In this document: positions 19,732 through 29,318 of the stretch, one piece after another
Numbering within the stretch: position 1 is the stretch's first letter
Layout of the letters: every line of letters begins with the position of its first letter
Source of the DNA: Erythrobacter crassostreae
GTDB lineage: Bacteria; Pseudomonadota; Alphaproteobacteria; Sphingomonadales; Sphingomonadaceae
Direction: 5' to 3'
Assembly (NCBI RefSeq): GCF_019204045.1
Contig: NZ_JAGSPC010000001.1
Coordinates: forward strand, 1,426,001-1,490,000
DNA: 64,000 bases
Notes under the pieces: model-generated
Databases searched by the model: none
What the model was told of the DNA's origin: nothing
What the model saw: the letters and a program-made list of their open reading frames with translations, nothing else
Translations under genes and position numbers: made by a program

Positions 19732-20632
19732 AATCAAGCGTTCGAGCGGGAAAGGTGTTCGCCGCGTAGCCAAATCACAGAGCCGCGCAGCCGGTGCCCA
19801 CCGCGCCAAGGCAAAGACCACGGGTATTCTCGATAGCGCGATGGGCATCTTGCCTTTCACGGAAGAGCAATGGAGCCGCATCTGGCTCGCGATTATTATT
19901 GGCGGAGCGGTGGCTTTGGCATGGGTCATTGCAAATCTTGCAGGGGTTCCAGCAATGGCGCAGGCGCAAGTCGCGCAGGTGGCTGCTAATGCCGGTTTTG
20001 AGGTCAAGCAGGTCCGCGTAACCGGAACCGACCGGATGGACGAACGCGAGGTCTATGCCCGCGCGCTCGCTCGCCGTGACCAACCTATGCCACAGGTTGA
20101 TATTGAGCAATTGCGCGCTGATCTGCTCGAACTTTCATGGGTCGCCGATGCGCGGGTTTCTGTGCAACTGCCAGACACACTTGCGATTGATATTGTCGAA
20201 CGCGAACCGCATGCGGTTCTTGAGAAGCCGGACAGGCTGGTGCTGATTGATGCTGAAGGCCACGAACTTGCTCCGGTGGCGGCTGACAAGGTGGAAGGTC
20301 AACTGCGTATATCCGGACCCGGTTCTGCAAAGCAGGTCGGCAACCTTGATCGCCTGCTTGCTGCAGCACCGGCGCTTCAACCGCAAGTTGCCGGCGCCGA
20401 ATGGATTGGCAACCGCCGTTGGAATGTGACTTTCACAACCGATCAAGTGCTTGCGCTGCCTGAAGGTGAAGACGAAGCAGCATCGGCACTGGTCAAGTTT
20501 GCGCGGATGGACGGGCAGAACCGTTTGCTCGGCGGTAAAGTCGCGAACTTCGACATGCGTGATCCGCCGCGTATTTACATGCGCGTGCCGGGGCGTTCGG
20601 AAGACGTTCTTCTTGCGGGGAATGGGCAATGA
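19724..20632 (+). CDS. ftsQ: cell division protein FtsQ
   Basis: 302 residues from ATG 19724, preceded by GGAGGG. A basic cytoplasmic tail (about 1-45) is followed by one transmembrane helix (about 64-84), a POTRA domain (FEVKQVRVTGTDRMDEREV onward) and the beta domain. It bridges FtsL/FtsB to the rest of the divisome. The alternative GTG start inside ddl is not favoured. ATGA overlap with ftsA. Confidence 0.93.
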   Translation: MAKIKRSSGKGVRRVAKSQSRAAGAHRAKAKTTGILDSAMGILPFTEEQWSRIWLAIIIGGAVALAWVIANLAGVPAMAQAQVAQVAANAGFEVKQVRVTGTDRMDEREVYARALARRDQPMPQVDIEQLRADLLELSWVADARVSVQLPDTLAIDIVEREPHAVLEKPDRLVLIDAEGHELAPVAADKVEGQLRISGPGSAKQVGNLDRLLAAAPALQPQVAGAEWIGNRRWNVTFTTDQVLALPEGEDEAASALVKFARMDGQNRLLGGKVANFDMRDPPRIYMRVPGRSEDVLLAGNGQ

Positions 20633-21963
20633 GCGGCGCGAACAAATCCAAAGCACCCGTATCGCGGGCGCGCCTCGCTAAAGTGTTTGGCGCGGTCAAT
20701 ATCGGCTCGTTCCGCATTTCCGCGATGATTATGGGGGAGACGGAGACGGGTGATCTGATCGTTCTTGGTTCCGGTCACCGTGCCAGCCAGGGGATCAAGC
20801 GCGGCTACGTCACTGATATGAAAGCGGCCACGTACGCAATTCGCGACGCGGTGGAGCGAGCAGAAAAGAATGCTGGCCAAAGCGTGCAAAGCGTCTGGAT
20901 CGCCTGTGCGGGAGCCGGTTTGAAAAGCCGCGTTTCCAAGGTTGAAATAGAAATCGGCGGACGGCGGATCGAAGAAGACGATGTCGAACATTTGCTTGTC
21001 GCCGCACGCGATATGATCCAGCCAGATGGCCGCACCGTACTGCACGCGCAACCGGCGCACTATACGCTTGATGGAGCGCATGGCGTTGCCAATCCGCGCA
21101 ATCTCCATGCTGAACGGCTGGGTGTAGATGTGCATGTGATGCTGGCCGATGGAGCTCCGGTCCGAAATCTCATGGAAGCCGTTCAAAGCGCCCACCTCGA
21201 AGTTGAAAGTGTCGTCGCGGCCCCGCTTGCGTCAGGATATGCGTGTCTTTCGATGGAAGAACGCGAACTTGGCGTCGCTTTGGTCGAGATCGGCTCCGAT
21301 GTTACAAATGTTTCCGTTTTCGCTGGCGGCATGCTTTTGGGGCTGCGCGCGATCGCGATGGGTTCGGGCGATATTACTGATGCGATTGCGAGTGCATTCG
21401 GCATCAGAAGGTTTCAGGCCGAGCGTCTGAAATGCGTATCCGGATCGGCAATTGCGAGCCCTTCGGATCACCGTGAAATGATACCGGTAAACGGGCCAAA
21501 TGACGGCTGGGATGAGGAAGCTTCTGGCCCCGTTGCACGCGGAGCCGATGAGAAAAACCGTATCCCGCGCGCTGAACTCGTCTCCGTCGTGACTCAGCAA
21601 CTTTCGCTGCTCACACGAGAGATTGGCAAATCACTGAAGGATATGGGCTTTTCTGGATCTCGAGCGGGTCAAGTCGTTTTGACCGGTGGCGGCGCCGAGC
21701 TCGCGGGACTGGCAGAATTTACGCAAAGCGCACTCGGTATGCCGGTGCGCGTCGGACGTGCGCCATCACTCACCGGATTGCCAGAGGCGCATTCGACACC
21801 GGGCTTTGCGACGCTGGCCGGATTGTGTCTCTATGCGGCTGATGATCCGATCGACATTCGCGCGATCGGAGCGCGCCATCGAGAGGTCCATGGTGGCAAC
21901 ACAGGTAAGGTCGGAACCGTTGGTTTCACGCGCTTGTTTCGAGCGTTGAAAGAGTATTTCTGA
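20629..21963 (+). CDS. ftsA: cell division protein FtsA
   Basis: 444 residues, actin-like ATPase fold: phosphate-1 region VNIGSFRISAMI, 1C domain with VDVHVM, phosphate-2 VEIGSDVTNVSVF, and adenosine region VLTGGGAELAG. The C-terminal residues TRLFRALKEYF form the amphipathic membrane-binding helix. It anchors FtsZ filaments to the inner membrane. Follows ftsQ with ATGA overlap; 178 bp separate it from ftsZ. Confidence 0.96.
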   Translation: MSGANKSKAPVSRARLAKVFGAVNIGSFRISAMIMGETETGDLIVLGSGHRASQGIKRGYVTDMKAATYAIRDAVERAEKNAGQSVQSVWIACAGAGLKSRVSKVEIEIGGRRIEEDDVEHLLVAARDMIQPDGRTVLHAQPAHYTLDGAHGVANPRNLHAERLGVDVHVMLADGAPVRNLMEAVQSAHLEVESVVAAPLASGYACLSMEERELGVALVEIGSDVTNVSVFAGGMLLGLRAIAMGSGDITDAIASAFGIRRFQAERLKCVSGSAIASPSDHREMIPVNGPNDGWDEEASGPVARGADEKNRIPRAELVSVVTQQLSLLTREIGKSLKDMGFSGSRAGQVVLTGGGAELAGLAEFTQSALGMPVRVGRAPSLTGLPEAHSTPGFATLAGLCLYAADDPIDIRAIGARHREVHGGNTGKVGTVGFTRLFRALKEYF

Positions 21964-22141
21964 TCAGGATTGAATTTTAACGCGACGCTGCGTGGTGTAT
22001 GAGGGTTAATAAGCCACTGTGGATAAGGAATTCTGCGGTATAACGGGCTTCTATCGTATGTGTCACAAGCGAGTTGAGCAAAAAGCAAGACCAGGCGGCA
22101 AATAGAACAGGGACGCCCCGTCTGCTTAGAGGAAAAGTAAA
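21964..22141 (+). promoter_or_regulatory. ftsA-ftsZ intergenic, probable ftsZ promoter/leader
   Basis: This 178-bp gap is the only sizeable break inside the dcw cluster. It is more AT-rich than the flanks and ends in AGAGGAAAAGT just before the ftsZ ATG, a strong ribosome-binding site. A separate ftsZ promoter here is usual in alphaproteobacteria, but I cannot assign -35/-10 boxes or a CtrA site (TTAA-N7-TTAA is not present) with confidence. Confidence 0.4.
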
Positions 22142-23911
22142 ATGAGCATCAATATCGGACCTGCAGTCACTGACGATCTTCGTCCACGCATCACCGTTGT
22201 CGGGATTGGCGGCGCGGGTGGCAATGCGATTGCCAACATGATCGCCTCGGAAATTGAAGGCGTCGAGTTCATCGTTGCGAACACCGATGCACAGGCATTG
22301 AGCAGCAGCCCAGCAGAAAAACGCATTCAGCTTGGTCCAGATATTACTGGCGGTTTGGGGGCAGGCGCCCGGCCCGAAGTGGGTAAGGCAGCAGCCGAAG
22401 AAACCGTGGCCGAAGTCGAAGAAGCGCTGGAAGGCGTGAACATGGTCTTCATTGCAGCGGGCATGGGCGGGGGCACCGGCACTGGTGCGGCGCCCGTCAT
22501 CGCTGAGGCTGCTCGCCGCAGAGGCGTGTTGACTGTTGGTGTTGTGACGAAGCCATTCTTGTTCGAAGGAACTCGCCGGATGCGTGCTGCAGAAGCGGGC
22601 ATTGCCGAGCTTCAGGAGCATGTTGATACGCTTATCGTAATTCCCAACCAGAACTTGTTCCTAGTTGCGAAGGCGGAGACCACATTTAAGGAAGCGTTCG
22701 AGCTTGCGGATGAAGTGCTGCAACAGGGCGTTCGCTCGATTACCGATCTTATGGTCATGCCAGGCCTTATCAATCTGGATTTTGCGGATGTCCGTTCAGT
22801 GATGAGCGAGATGGGCAAAGCCATGATGGGCACGGGCGAGGGTGAAGGCGAAACACGCGCGCTCGATGCAGCGGAACAGGCGATTGCCAACCCGCTTCTT
22901 GACGGTGTGAGCATGCAGGGCGCCAAAGGCGTCATCATTTCGATCATCGGCGGCGAAGATATGAAGCTTCTCGAAGTCGATGAGGCTGCAAATCATATTC
23001 GCGAACTGGTTGATGAAGATGCAAACATCATCTGGGGTAGCGCGTTCAATGCCGACCTCGACGGCAAGATCCGCGTTTCTGTGGTCGCAACCGGTATTGA
23101 GCCCGGCGCGATTGGACATGCCGAGCATTCCACGCCGGTTTCGCTTTCCAGTTCCCGCGCGCCAAAACGGCCTGTGCTTGAGCTTCCTGAAGACAATCTC
23201 GCCGCAGAAGAACCGGCCACTGAAGAAGTCGAAGAACAAGAGCCGCTGACGCTAACAGCACCAGACATGCCGGAATTCGAAGCCGAACCAGAGCTTGAGC
23301 CCGAAGAAGAGCCTGAAGCCGCCAATGAAGCTGAACCGTTCGACCTGAGCGGTATGCAGGCGGGTGACGATATGGGTGAGACAGGGGATGACGTTGACGG
23401 CATCGTTGATCCGCTCGCTGGCCTGCGAGATGTCGAAGAAGAACCTTATGACCTCGCCAGCGCAGAAGATGCTGAACTGGCTGATCCGGCTGATGACAGC
23501 CATTACGGCGTTGCCGATGATGATGGCTTTGCCAGCGAAGAAGGCACGCTCGATCTGACAGGTGAATTGTCTGAGGGCGAAGGCACTGAAGCCGGAGACG
23601 ATGTTCTTGCCGATGCCGACCGTCTCGCTGACGAAGACAAGCCGGTCGAAGCGCGCCTAGGGGGCGGCCGTCGACGCGGATTGCTTGGCGGTGCCAGTGG
23701 CGGTGAAGCCGCTGATGGCGGTGCAGAAGCAGGTTCGAGTTCCGATGGCGCTGCTTCCGGCGGCGGAAGTACATTGTTTGAACGCATGGCGAATCTGTCG
23801 CGTTCCGGCTCAGATGATGGCGATAGCGAGAGCGACGATGAAGATAAAGATGGCGACGATGCGCCCGCGCTCAGCATCCCGCGTTTCTTGGGTCGTCAAA
23901 ACAACCAGTAA
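22142..23911 (+). CDS. ftsZ: cell division GTPase FtsZ, with very long acidic linker
   Basis: 589 residues, compared with 383 in E. coli. GTP-binding domain at about 15-330: [10 protein letters not shown] (21-30) and tubulin signature [10 protein letters not shown] near 110. About 240 residues of Glu/Asp/Ala/Gly-rich, presumably disordered linker follow, then the conserved C-terminal peptide IPRFLGRQ that binds FtsA and other partners. Long linkers are known in alphaproteobacteria (Caulobacter about 508 residues in total); this one is longer and more acidic, with a short basic patch ([11 protein letters not shown]). Confidence 0.97.
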   Translation: MSINIGPAVTDDLRPRITVVGIGGAGGNAIANMIASEIEGVEFIVANTDAQALSSSPAEKRIQLGPDITGGLGAGARPEVGKAAAEETVAEVEEALEGVNMVFIAAGMGGGTGTGAAPVIAEAARRRGVLTVGVVTKPFLFEGTRRMRAAEAGIAELQEHVDTLIVIPNQNLFLVAKAETTFKEAFELADEVLQQGVRSITDLMVMPGLINLDFADVRSVMSEMGKAMMGTGEGEGETRALDAAEQAIANPLLDGVSMQGAKGVIISIIGGEDMKLLEVDEAANHIRELVDEDANIIWGSAFNADLDGKIRVSVVATGIEPGAIGHAEHSTPVSLSSSRAPKRPVLELPEDNLAAEEPATEEVEEQEPLTLTAPDMPEFEAEPELEPEEEPEAANEAEPFDLSGMQAGDDMGETGDDVDGIVDPLAGLRDVEEEPYDLASAEDAELADPADDSHYGVADDDGFASEEGTLDLTGELSEGEGTEAGDDVLADADRLADEDKPVEARLGGGRRRGLLGGASGGEAADGGAEAGSSSDGAASGGGSTLFERMANLSRSGSDDGDSESDDEDKDGDDAPALSIPRFLGRQNNQ

Positions 23912-23921
23912 TTGAATGTGC

Positions 23922-23947
23922 GGCGGGCAGGCATTGAGCCTCCCGCC
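23922..23947 (+). terminator. possible ftsZ-distal hairpin
   Basis: GGCGGG-c-AGGC, a 5-base loop ATTGA, then GCCTCCCGCC: a GC-rich stem of about 10 pairs with one bulged C, 11 bp after the ftsZ stop. There is no T-run after it, so it may stabilise the mRNA 3' end or help Rho rather than act as a classic intrinsic terminator. Confidence 0.35.
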
Positions 23948-24046
23948 CGACCTCGGTCTCGGTTCGACTTGAACGTAAGGCTATTCGCCCTGCGTTCACA
24001 TCAGTGGGGCTATTCGACGAGCGAGGATTGATTAGCTGACAACGTG

Positions 24047-25501
24047 ATGACGAGCACCTTTACCAACTTCCTGCACGCTCTTGCGCTGGCCACCGGCACT
24101 CTACCAATCTTGATTGCTGCTCCGGCAGCGGCGCAACAATCCACTTCGCGAGAGGTGGTTCAAGCGCTTCCTTCCAAAGATGTGCAGCGATTGAATCGTG
24201 CATTGCTGCGCCTTGCAAAGCGGCCAGACAACGTAGCGGCTTTGCTTGAGGCTGGTGAAGCTTCGGCGAAAGTTGGCGATCTGGATGCGGCAATAGGCTT
24301 TTACCGCCGTGCGAATAACCTCGCTCCCAATGATGCCCGCACAAAGCTTGGCATGGCGCGAGTAGTCCTAAACTCGGGCCGACCTGCGGATGCCTTGCCG
24401 CTATACGCCGCAGCACAGAGTGCAGGCGCAAATGCGAGCGACCTTCTAAGCGACCGCGCCCTCGCATTCGATATGGTGGGCGACAACGCCAGTGCGCAAT
24501 CGGCGCACCGACAAGCGGTCGCGCTACAGCCGGATGACAACGAAGCCAAACGCCGCCTTGCGATTAGTTATGCAATCTCGGGCAACCGCGCCGGGTTTGA
24601 GGATACACTCCGGCCGATGCTCGATCGCCGCGACTTTGCATCTTTTCGCACTCGCGCATTTGGATTGGCGATTATGGGTGAGCAGGATCGCGCAGCTGCG
24701 ATTGTCGATGCTGTCATGCCGCGCGATTTGGCCGGGCGGATCAATCCATATCTCGAGTTTATGCCGCGTCTAACAAAGGCGCAGCAAGCAGCGGCCGCCA
24801 ATCTGGGAATCTTCCCGCAAGCCGCCGATATTGGCCGCGAAGACCCCCGCATTGCTGCTTACAAGAACGGTTCAAGCAACAGCGATGCCGCAATTGCGCA
24901 GGCTGCTGATAGCAAGCTTGAACCGGCAGGTGCGCCGCTCGGTGAAGCTGCAGAGACTGTTTCGGTGGCTGCGGCTCCGGCGCCTGAGCCAGGTTTTGAT
25001 TTGGCAACTGTCGCGCCCGCTGAGATACTACCGGCCGCTGCCTCACCGGTAGAAGCCTCGACAGCGCCTTCCGCTCAGCAACCGGCAAGCGTAGCCGATG
25101 CTTTCGCAGATCTTGGAAGTGCGTCTCTGCCTACAGCGAGCAAAAGCGGTGATGCTGTCGATCTGGCCGCAATCGAAATCCGTCGTGAGGGTGCTGCGAA
25201 GGTAGAGGCAGAGGAGCCCGCCAAACCCGATCATCCAAGCCGGATTTGGGTGCAGCTCGCCACAGGGCGCGATGTCTCCGCGCTGAAGTTTGATTGGCGG
25301 CGCTTTACGCGCAAAGCGCCCGGCTTGCTCGATGATTTCAAGCCACATGTTACACCATGGGGGCAGGCCACCCGTTTGCTTGCGGGGCCAGTGGACTCGC
25401 GCCGGGCGGCCAGTGAGCTGATCAACGCGCTTAAGCAACAGGGCGTTGACACGTTCCGCTTCATCAGCCCAGAAGGCACTGAAATAAAAGAATTAAAATA
25501 G
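24047..25501 (+). CDS. periplasmic TPR protein with C-terminal SPOR domain
   Basis: 484 residues from ATG 24047 (a GTG directly before it is also possible). A signal peptide ends near APAAAQQ. TPR-like repeats occupy about 45-190 (PDNVAALLEAGEASAKVGDLDAA and following), then an Ala/Pro/Glu-rich linker, then a SPOR-type domain in the last 80 residues (WVQLATGRD... KQQGVDTFRFIS). SPOR domains bind denuded glycan at the septum, so its place after ftsZ fits a division or septal peptidoglycan role. The exact family name is not certain. Confidence 0.8.
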   Translation: MTSTFTNFLHALALATGTLPILIAAPAAAQQSTSREVVQALPSKDVQRLNRALLRLAKRPDNVAALLEAGEASAKVGDLDAAIGFYRRANNLAPNDARTKLGMARVVLNSGRPADALPLYAAAQSAGANASDLLSDRALAFDMVGDNASAQSAHRQAVALQPDDNEAKRRLAISYAISGNRAGFEDTLRPMLDRRDFASFRTRAFGLAIMGEQDRAAAIVDAVMPRDLAGRINPYLEFMPRLTKAQQAAAANLGIFPQAADIGREDPRIAAYKNGSSNSDAAIAQAADSKLEPAGAPLGEAAETVSVAAAPAPEPGFDLATVAPAEILPAAASPVEASTAPSAQQPASVADAFADLGSASLPTASKSGDAVDLAAIEIRREGAAKVEAEEPAKPDHPSRIWVQLATGRDVSALKFDWRRFTRKAPGLLDDFKPHVTPWGQATRLLAGPVDSRRAASELINALKQQGVDTFRFISPEGTEIKELK

Positions 25502-25645
25502 TTCTTTTCGATCATCCCCGCCTTTCTGTGCACAAGCTTTAAACAGCCGAAATCGGTTCTCCCCAGCCGCCCGCCATATGCGGATTGCCAAACAATGGGG
25601 TGTGCAGGCATCTCTTTGATCGATGTTACAAATGGTACCCCACCG

Positions 25646-26152
25646 ATGAGAACGAGCGAGCACGACTTCGCTGCGCAAGATGATGCCGCTCCGGTAGACA
25701 TGCTCGCCGCGCTGTTTGAAGCGCGCGGTTGGTCCTTTGACGTCGCCTCCGATGACGAAATGAGCGGTGAGGTTCAGGGCAGCTGGGCGAAGTATCAATT
25801 AAAGGCAATCTGGCGCGCTCAGGACAACGTGCTTCAATTCCTTTGTTTGCCCGAAATTCGCGTTCAAGATGACAAGAAAGAACGCGCCTACGAATTGCTA
25901 AGCCTGATCAATGAACAGATGTGGCTGGGACATTTTGATATATGGTCCAACGGCGATGTGCTGCTGTACCGGCATGGCGCGTTGTTGGGCGATGACGGCA
26001 TGTTGAGCCTGACGCAGGCGCAATCGTTGGTCGAAAATGCGATTGATGAATGCGATCGTTTTTATCCTGCATTCCAGTTCGTCTTGTGGGGTGACAAAGC
26101 GCCGCGTGCGGCATTGGAAGCGGCAATGGTTGACGCGGCAGGGGAAGCGTAG
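25646..26152 (+). CDS. YbjN-domain protein
   Basis: 168 residues from ATG 25646; the frame extends to 25595 but the extra 17 residues look non-coding. The body (LFEARGWSFDVASDDEMSGEVQGSW... DIWSNGDVLLYRHGA... AIDECDRFYPAFQFVLWG) fits the YbjN/type-III-chaperone-like fold common in sphingomonads, often next to proC, as here. Function unknown. Confidence 0.8.
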   Translation: MRTSEHDFAAQDDAAPVDMLAALFEARGWSFDVASDDEMSGEVQGSWAKYQLKAIWRAQDNVLQFLCLPEIRVQDDKKERAYELLSLINEQMWLGHFDIWSNGDVLLYRHGALLGDDGMLSLTQAQSLVENAIDECDRFYPAFQFVLWGDKAPRAALEAAMVDAAGEA

Positions 26153-26194
26153 CCATTTGGGCGTTCCAAGAGCTCAAACATAGAGATAGTTGCG

Positions 26195-27007
26195 ATGCCT
26201 GACGCCCCAAAAATCCTGATCATTGGTTACGGCAATATGAGCGGCGCGATGCTGGCCGGCTGGCTGACTGCCGGAGAGCCGGCGGAGCGCTTTGCGGTGC
26301 TGAACCGGTCGCCAAAAACTGCACCGGCCGGGGTCACCGTGTACCGCGATCTTGACGAAGCTGTTGCCGCGGGATCGCACAACGCCGTGATGCTCGGGTT
26401 CAAACCCAATCAACTGAACGATGTCGCCCCTCAAATTCAGGCTCTGACTGGTGAGGGTGTCGCGGTTTATTCTCTGCTGGCGGGGTTGACGATCGCACAA
26501 TTGAAAAGTGCTTTCCCCAATGCCGCTGCGCATATTCGCGTGATGCCGAACCTCGCCTGCCGCATTAATAGGTCACCGATTATCCTGCTTGAAAACGGAT
26601 TGAATGCGGACAAACGAGAGAGCACGTTTACGTTTTTTGATGCGCTTGGCACTGCCGTCTGGTTAGAGGAGGAAGGCAAGTTTGATCTGGTGACGGCTCT
26701 GGCAGGCTCAGGTCCCGGCTTCGTTTATAGATTTATCGATGCGCTTGCGGGTGCGGGTGCCGATCTAGGGTTGGAACCCGCGCAGGCTGAGGCGTTGGCA
26801 CTCGCCATGGTCGACGGCGCATCTGCTCTTGCCGCAGGTGAAACTTTGTCCCCCGGTGACCTCGCCAATCGTGTTGCTAGCCCGGGCGGTATGACACGCG
26901 AGGGCTTGAATGTGCTTGATGCGGAAAACGCGCTTCAAGAGCTGCTGGTCGAGACTTTGCGGGCGACTGCAGAGCGCGGCGCCGAATTGTCAGCCGATAA
27001 CGGTTAA
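26195..27007 (+). CDS. proC: pyrroline-5-carboxylate reductase
   Basis: 270 residues. N-terminal Rossmann motif IIGYGNMSGAM, then RVMPNLACRI and the C-terminal signature around LANRVASPGGMTREGL. It performs the last step of proline synthesis with NAD(P)H; the first step enzyme ProB is encoded at 32390-33511. ATG 26195 lies 42 bp after the YbjN gene, probably on the same transcript. Confidence 0.94.
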   Translation: MPDAPKILIIGYGNMSGAMLAGWLTAGEPAERFAVLNRSPKTAPAGVTVYRDLDEAVAAGSHNAVMLGFKPNQLNDVAPQIQALTGEGVAVYSLLAGLTIAQLKSAFPNAAAHIRVMPNLACRINRSPIILLENGLNADKRESTFTFFDALGTAVWLEEEGKFDLVTALAGSGPGFVYRFIDALAGAGADLGLEPAQAEALALAMVDGASALAAGETLSPGDLANRVASPGGMTREGLNVLDAENALQELLVETLRATAERGAELSADNG

Positions 27008-27118
27008 TCCCTGTCAATATCTTGATGCGGGTTTCGCTTGAAATTGAGCTGCAAAACACCGATATTGGTCGGGACAGGCGTGTATTGTCGCGCCCTATTT
27101 GGAGACAAGGGATCCATT

Positions 27119-27868
27119 ATGTCTGATTGGAATGACACTCAGCGCACCGGCTTTGGCTCGGTGCCACGCGCTGGCGGCGACATCGCTGGCGTCACCTATG
27201 ATGAGGGCCTGCGCAAGCATATGCTCTCTATCTATAACTACATGTCCTCTGGCGTTCTTTGGACAGGTATCGTCGCGATCCTGTTTTCATGGGGCGGCAT
27301 GGAATCGCCAGCTGCATCGCTCGCACTGAATGGCGGATTGCTTTTCTGGGCAGTTAAGCTTGCTCCGCTCGCATTCATCCTTGCGATGAGCTTTGGCCTT
27401 CACAAGATGAGCCAAACCACGCTGCAGATCGTTTTCTGGGCGTTTGCGACCGTCATGGGCCTTTCGCTTTCGACGATCTTCCTAGTTTACACGGGTGAAT
27501 CGATCGCCGTTACGTTCTTCGCTACAGCAGGTGCATTCGCTGGCCTTTCGTTGTGGGGCTACACCACGAAGAAAGACATTTCCGGCTGGGGCAGCTTCCT
27601 GTTCATGGGTGTGATCGGTCTTATCATCGCCAGCGTGATCAACATCTTCCTCGGGTCCGAAACGATGGCATTCGTCATCAGCGGCATTGGTGTGTTAGTA
27701 TTTGCGGGTCTGACCGCGTACGACACGCAGCGTCTGAAAAACGAATATCAGTATGTTCGTGGCACTGAATTTGCGGGCAAAGCCGTGATCATGGGCGCTA
27801 CCAGCCTCTATCTCGATTTCGTGAACATGTTCATGTTCCTGCTGCAGTTCCTTGGAAGCCGCGAATAA
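27119..27868 (+). CDS. Bax inhibitor-1/YccA family membrane protein
   Basis: 249 residues from ATG 27119 with GGAG upstream; the frame from 27038 gives an unlikely N-terminus. Seven hydrophobic segments and the family end GLTAYDTQRLKNEY plus ATSLYLDFVNMFMFLLQFLG identify the BI-1/YbhL group (TMBIM). E. coli YccA modulates FtsH; other members leak Ca2+ in a pH-dependent way. Cellular role here unknown. Confidence 0.92.
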   Translation: MSDWNDTQRTGFGSVPRAGGDIAGVTYDEGLRKHMLSIYNYMSSGVLWTGIVAILFSWGGMESPAASLALNGGLLFWAVKLAPLAFILAMSFGLHKMSQTTLQIVFWAFATVMGLSLSTIFLVYTGESIAVTFFATAGAFAGLSLWGYTTKKDISGWGSFLFMGVIGLIIASVINIFLGSETMAFVISGIGVLVFAGLTAYDTQRLKNEYQYVRGTEFAGKAVIMGATSLYLDFVNMFMFLLQFLGSRE

Positions 27869-27925
27869 TCGCGCTGACAGAGCGGTCGGGCTCATGAATT
27901 TCCGACCAAACTGGTGAAATCTGCG

Positions 27926-27962
27926 ATGCCCGGAGCCTTTCATTAGGCTTCGGGCATTTGCT
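27926..27962 (+). terminator. rho-independent terminator after the Bax-inhibitor gene
   Basis: A 12-pair stem ATGCCCGGAGCC / GGCTTCGGGCAT (one G-U) with an 8-base loop TTTCATTA, followed by TTGCTTTGTT. It lies 57 bp after the stop at 27868 and is one of the clearest intrinsic terminators in the window. Confidence 0.75.
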
Positions 27963-28053
27963 TTGTTACATCAGACGACTATCGCTGCGTGCTTCATACG
28001 TGAGCAAGGCGACTTCTGGCATCATGCCTTAGCGCTAATGAGAGAGAGTTGAG

Positions 28054-28998
28054 ATGAGCAAAGCGGATTCCGGCACTGCCAACCCGATCGGTCTGAAAAT
28101 CGCCGCAGTGGCTGCCGCAGTTAGCATGCTGGGCGCCTGTGCAACGCCGCCTCCGCCTCCGCCACCTCCTCCTCCGCCACCTCCGCCGCCTGCGGCCGAG
28201 ATCATTCCTCTACGGCCATTGCCGCCCGGCGGTGCGTCTTATGTGATGCGTATTCCGAGTAAGGACATTTTGGGTCGCCGTCAGACGGTCAATCGCGGGA
28301 TTACCGATGATGAAAAGGTGTGGCACTTCCGTTCTGCGTGGAACGTGGCAGCGCTTAATTGCACCTCAGCGCGACATCAGCCGGTGCTTGATGCATACAG
28401 CGCTTACATCAAAGATCATGCGCGCGATTTAAAGCGCGTGAATGACCGGATCGACCGTAAATACCGCAATGAAATGGGTGCGCGCCGTGCGGGTATTATC
28501 GAGCGCGAAGGCAAGATGACCAGCGTCTACAATTTCTTTGCGCTTCCTCCTGCGCGCAGCGATTTTTGCGCTGCTGCCCTAGATATCTCGAACCGCGCAT
28601 TGGCTGCGCCGCCAACTGACGGCGTTGCCTTTGCCATGCAGAATTTCACTTTGCTCCAGCAGCCGTTCCTGACCTTCTTCGACGAATACGATCAGTATCG
28701 TAGAGAATCCGCGCGTTGGGACGCGAAATATGGCGCAACTTATGGAGCATCACAGCCCGGCTGGGTTGCTGTCCAAGACGCCAAAGCACGAGGTGTGGTG
28801 ATTCCAACTGTCGGTGAAAATCCTGCGGCAACGACGACGGCTTCAACGCAGACCGCTGGCACCGTCGTTGACGAAACCACGGGGGCTGAAGTGCCAGTCG
28901 TACCCGTACAGGACGGATTTATCTCTCAGCCAGTGGTTGAACCAATCCCGACCGAAGGTGAGGAAACACCTGCGCCTGCGCCGCGCGGCTTGCGATAA
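28054..28998 (+). CDS. lipoprotein with 15-proline run, unknown function
   Basis: 314 residues. Lipoprotein signal ending in the lipobox LGAC (Cys29), then Ala-Thr and about 15 consecutive prolines (roughly 32-46), a helical body with paired basic/aromatic residues (LKRVNDRIDRKYRNEMGARRAG) and an Ala/Thr/Pro-rich tail. The poly-Pro stretch could span peptidoglycan as a stiff rod. No domain recognised. GAGAGAG lies upstream of ATG 28054. Confidence 0.8.
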   Translation: MSKADSGTANPIGLKIAAVAAAVSMLGACATPPPPPPPPPPPPPPPAAEIIPLRPLPPGGASYVMRIPSKDILGRRQTVNRGITDDEKVWHFRSAWNVAALNCTSARHQPVLDAYSAYIKDHARDLKRVNDRIDRKYRNEMGARRAGIIEREGKMTSVYNFFALPPARSDFCAAALDISNRALAAPPTDGVAFAMQNFTLLQQPFLTFFDEYDQYRRESARWDAKYGATYGASQPGWVAVQDAKARGVVIPTVGENPAATTTASTQTAGTVVDETTGAEVPVVPVQDGFISQPVVEPIPTEGEETPAPAPRGLR

Positions 28999-29021
28999 GG
29001 CATATACGCGGCTAATCCCGC

Positions 29022-29190
29022 CCAATCACTTCGGTAACGGGAATGCGGTTAGAATCCGCAGCTGTCCCTGCAACTGTAAGCGGTGAGCGATTGTTTCGCG
29101 CGGTCTTTAGTGAGATCGCAGCCACTGAGGGAAACCTTGGGAAGGTAGAAACACCCGCGCTGATCCGTGAGCCAGGAGACCGACCGGAGC
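29022..29190 (+). ncRNA. cobalamin (B12) riboswitch
   Basis: Conserved segments in order: CGGTAACGGGAATGCGGT, AATCCGCAGCTGTCCCTGC, the core AACTGTAAGCGG, a variable peripheral region, GCCACTG..GGGAA..GGGAAGG, and the B12 box GAGCCAGGAGACCGACC at 29170-29186. P1 can close between 29032-29035 and 29183-29186. It should bind adenosyl- or methylcobalamin. Between it and the ATG at 29319, a small hairpin at 29302-29316 (stem TCGGA/TCCGA) holds AGGGA, part of the ribosome-binding site, in its loop, so control may act on translation. Confidence 0.92.
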
Positions 29191-29318
29191 GTGTCGCTTG
29201 TTGCCCCTCTCAGGGATTGGTGAGGCGCGAAAAAGACTTTCGTTTCGAGCGACGATAGCTGGCCGTTCGGATTGTTTCCGGGCGGCTGAGATGTTGCTCG
29301 TTCGGAAGGGATCCGAGA

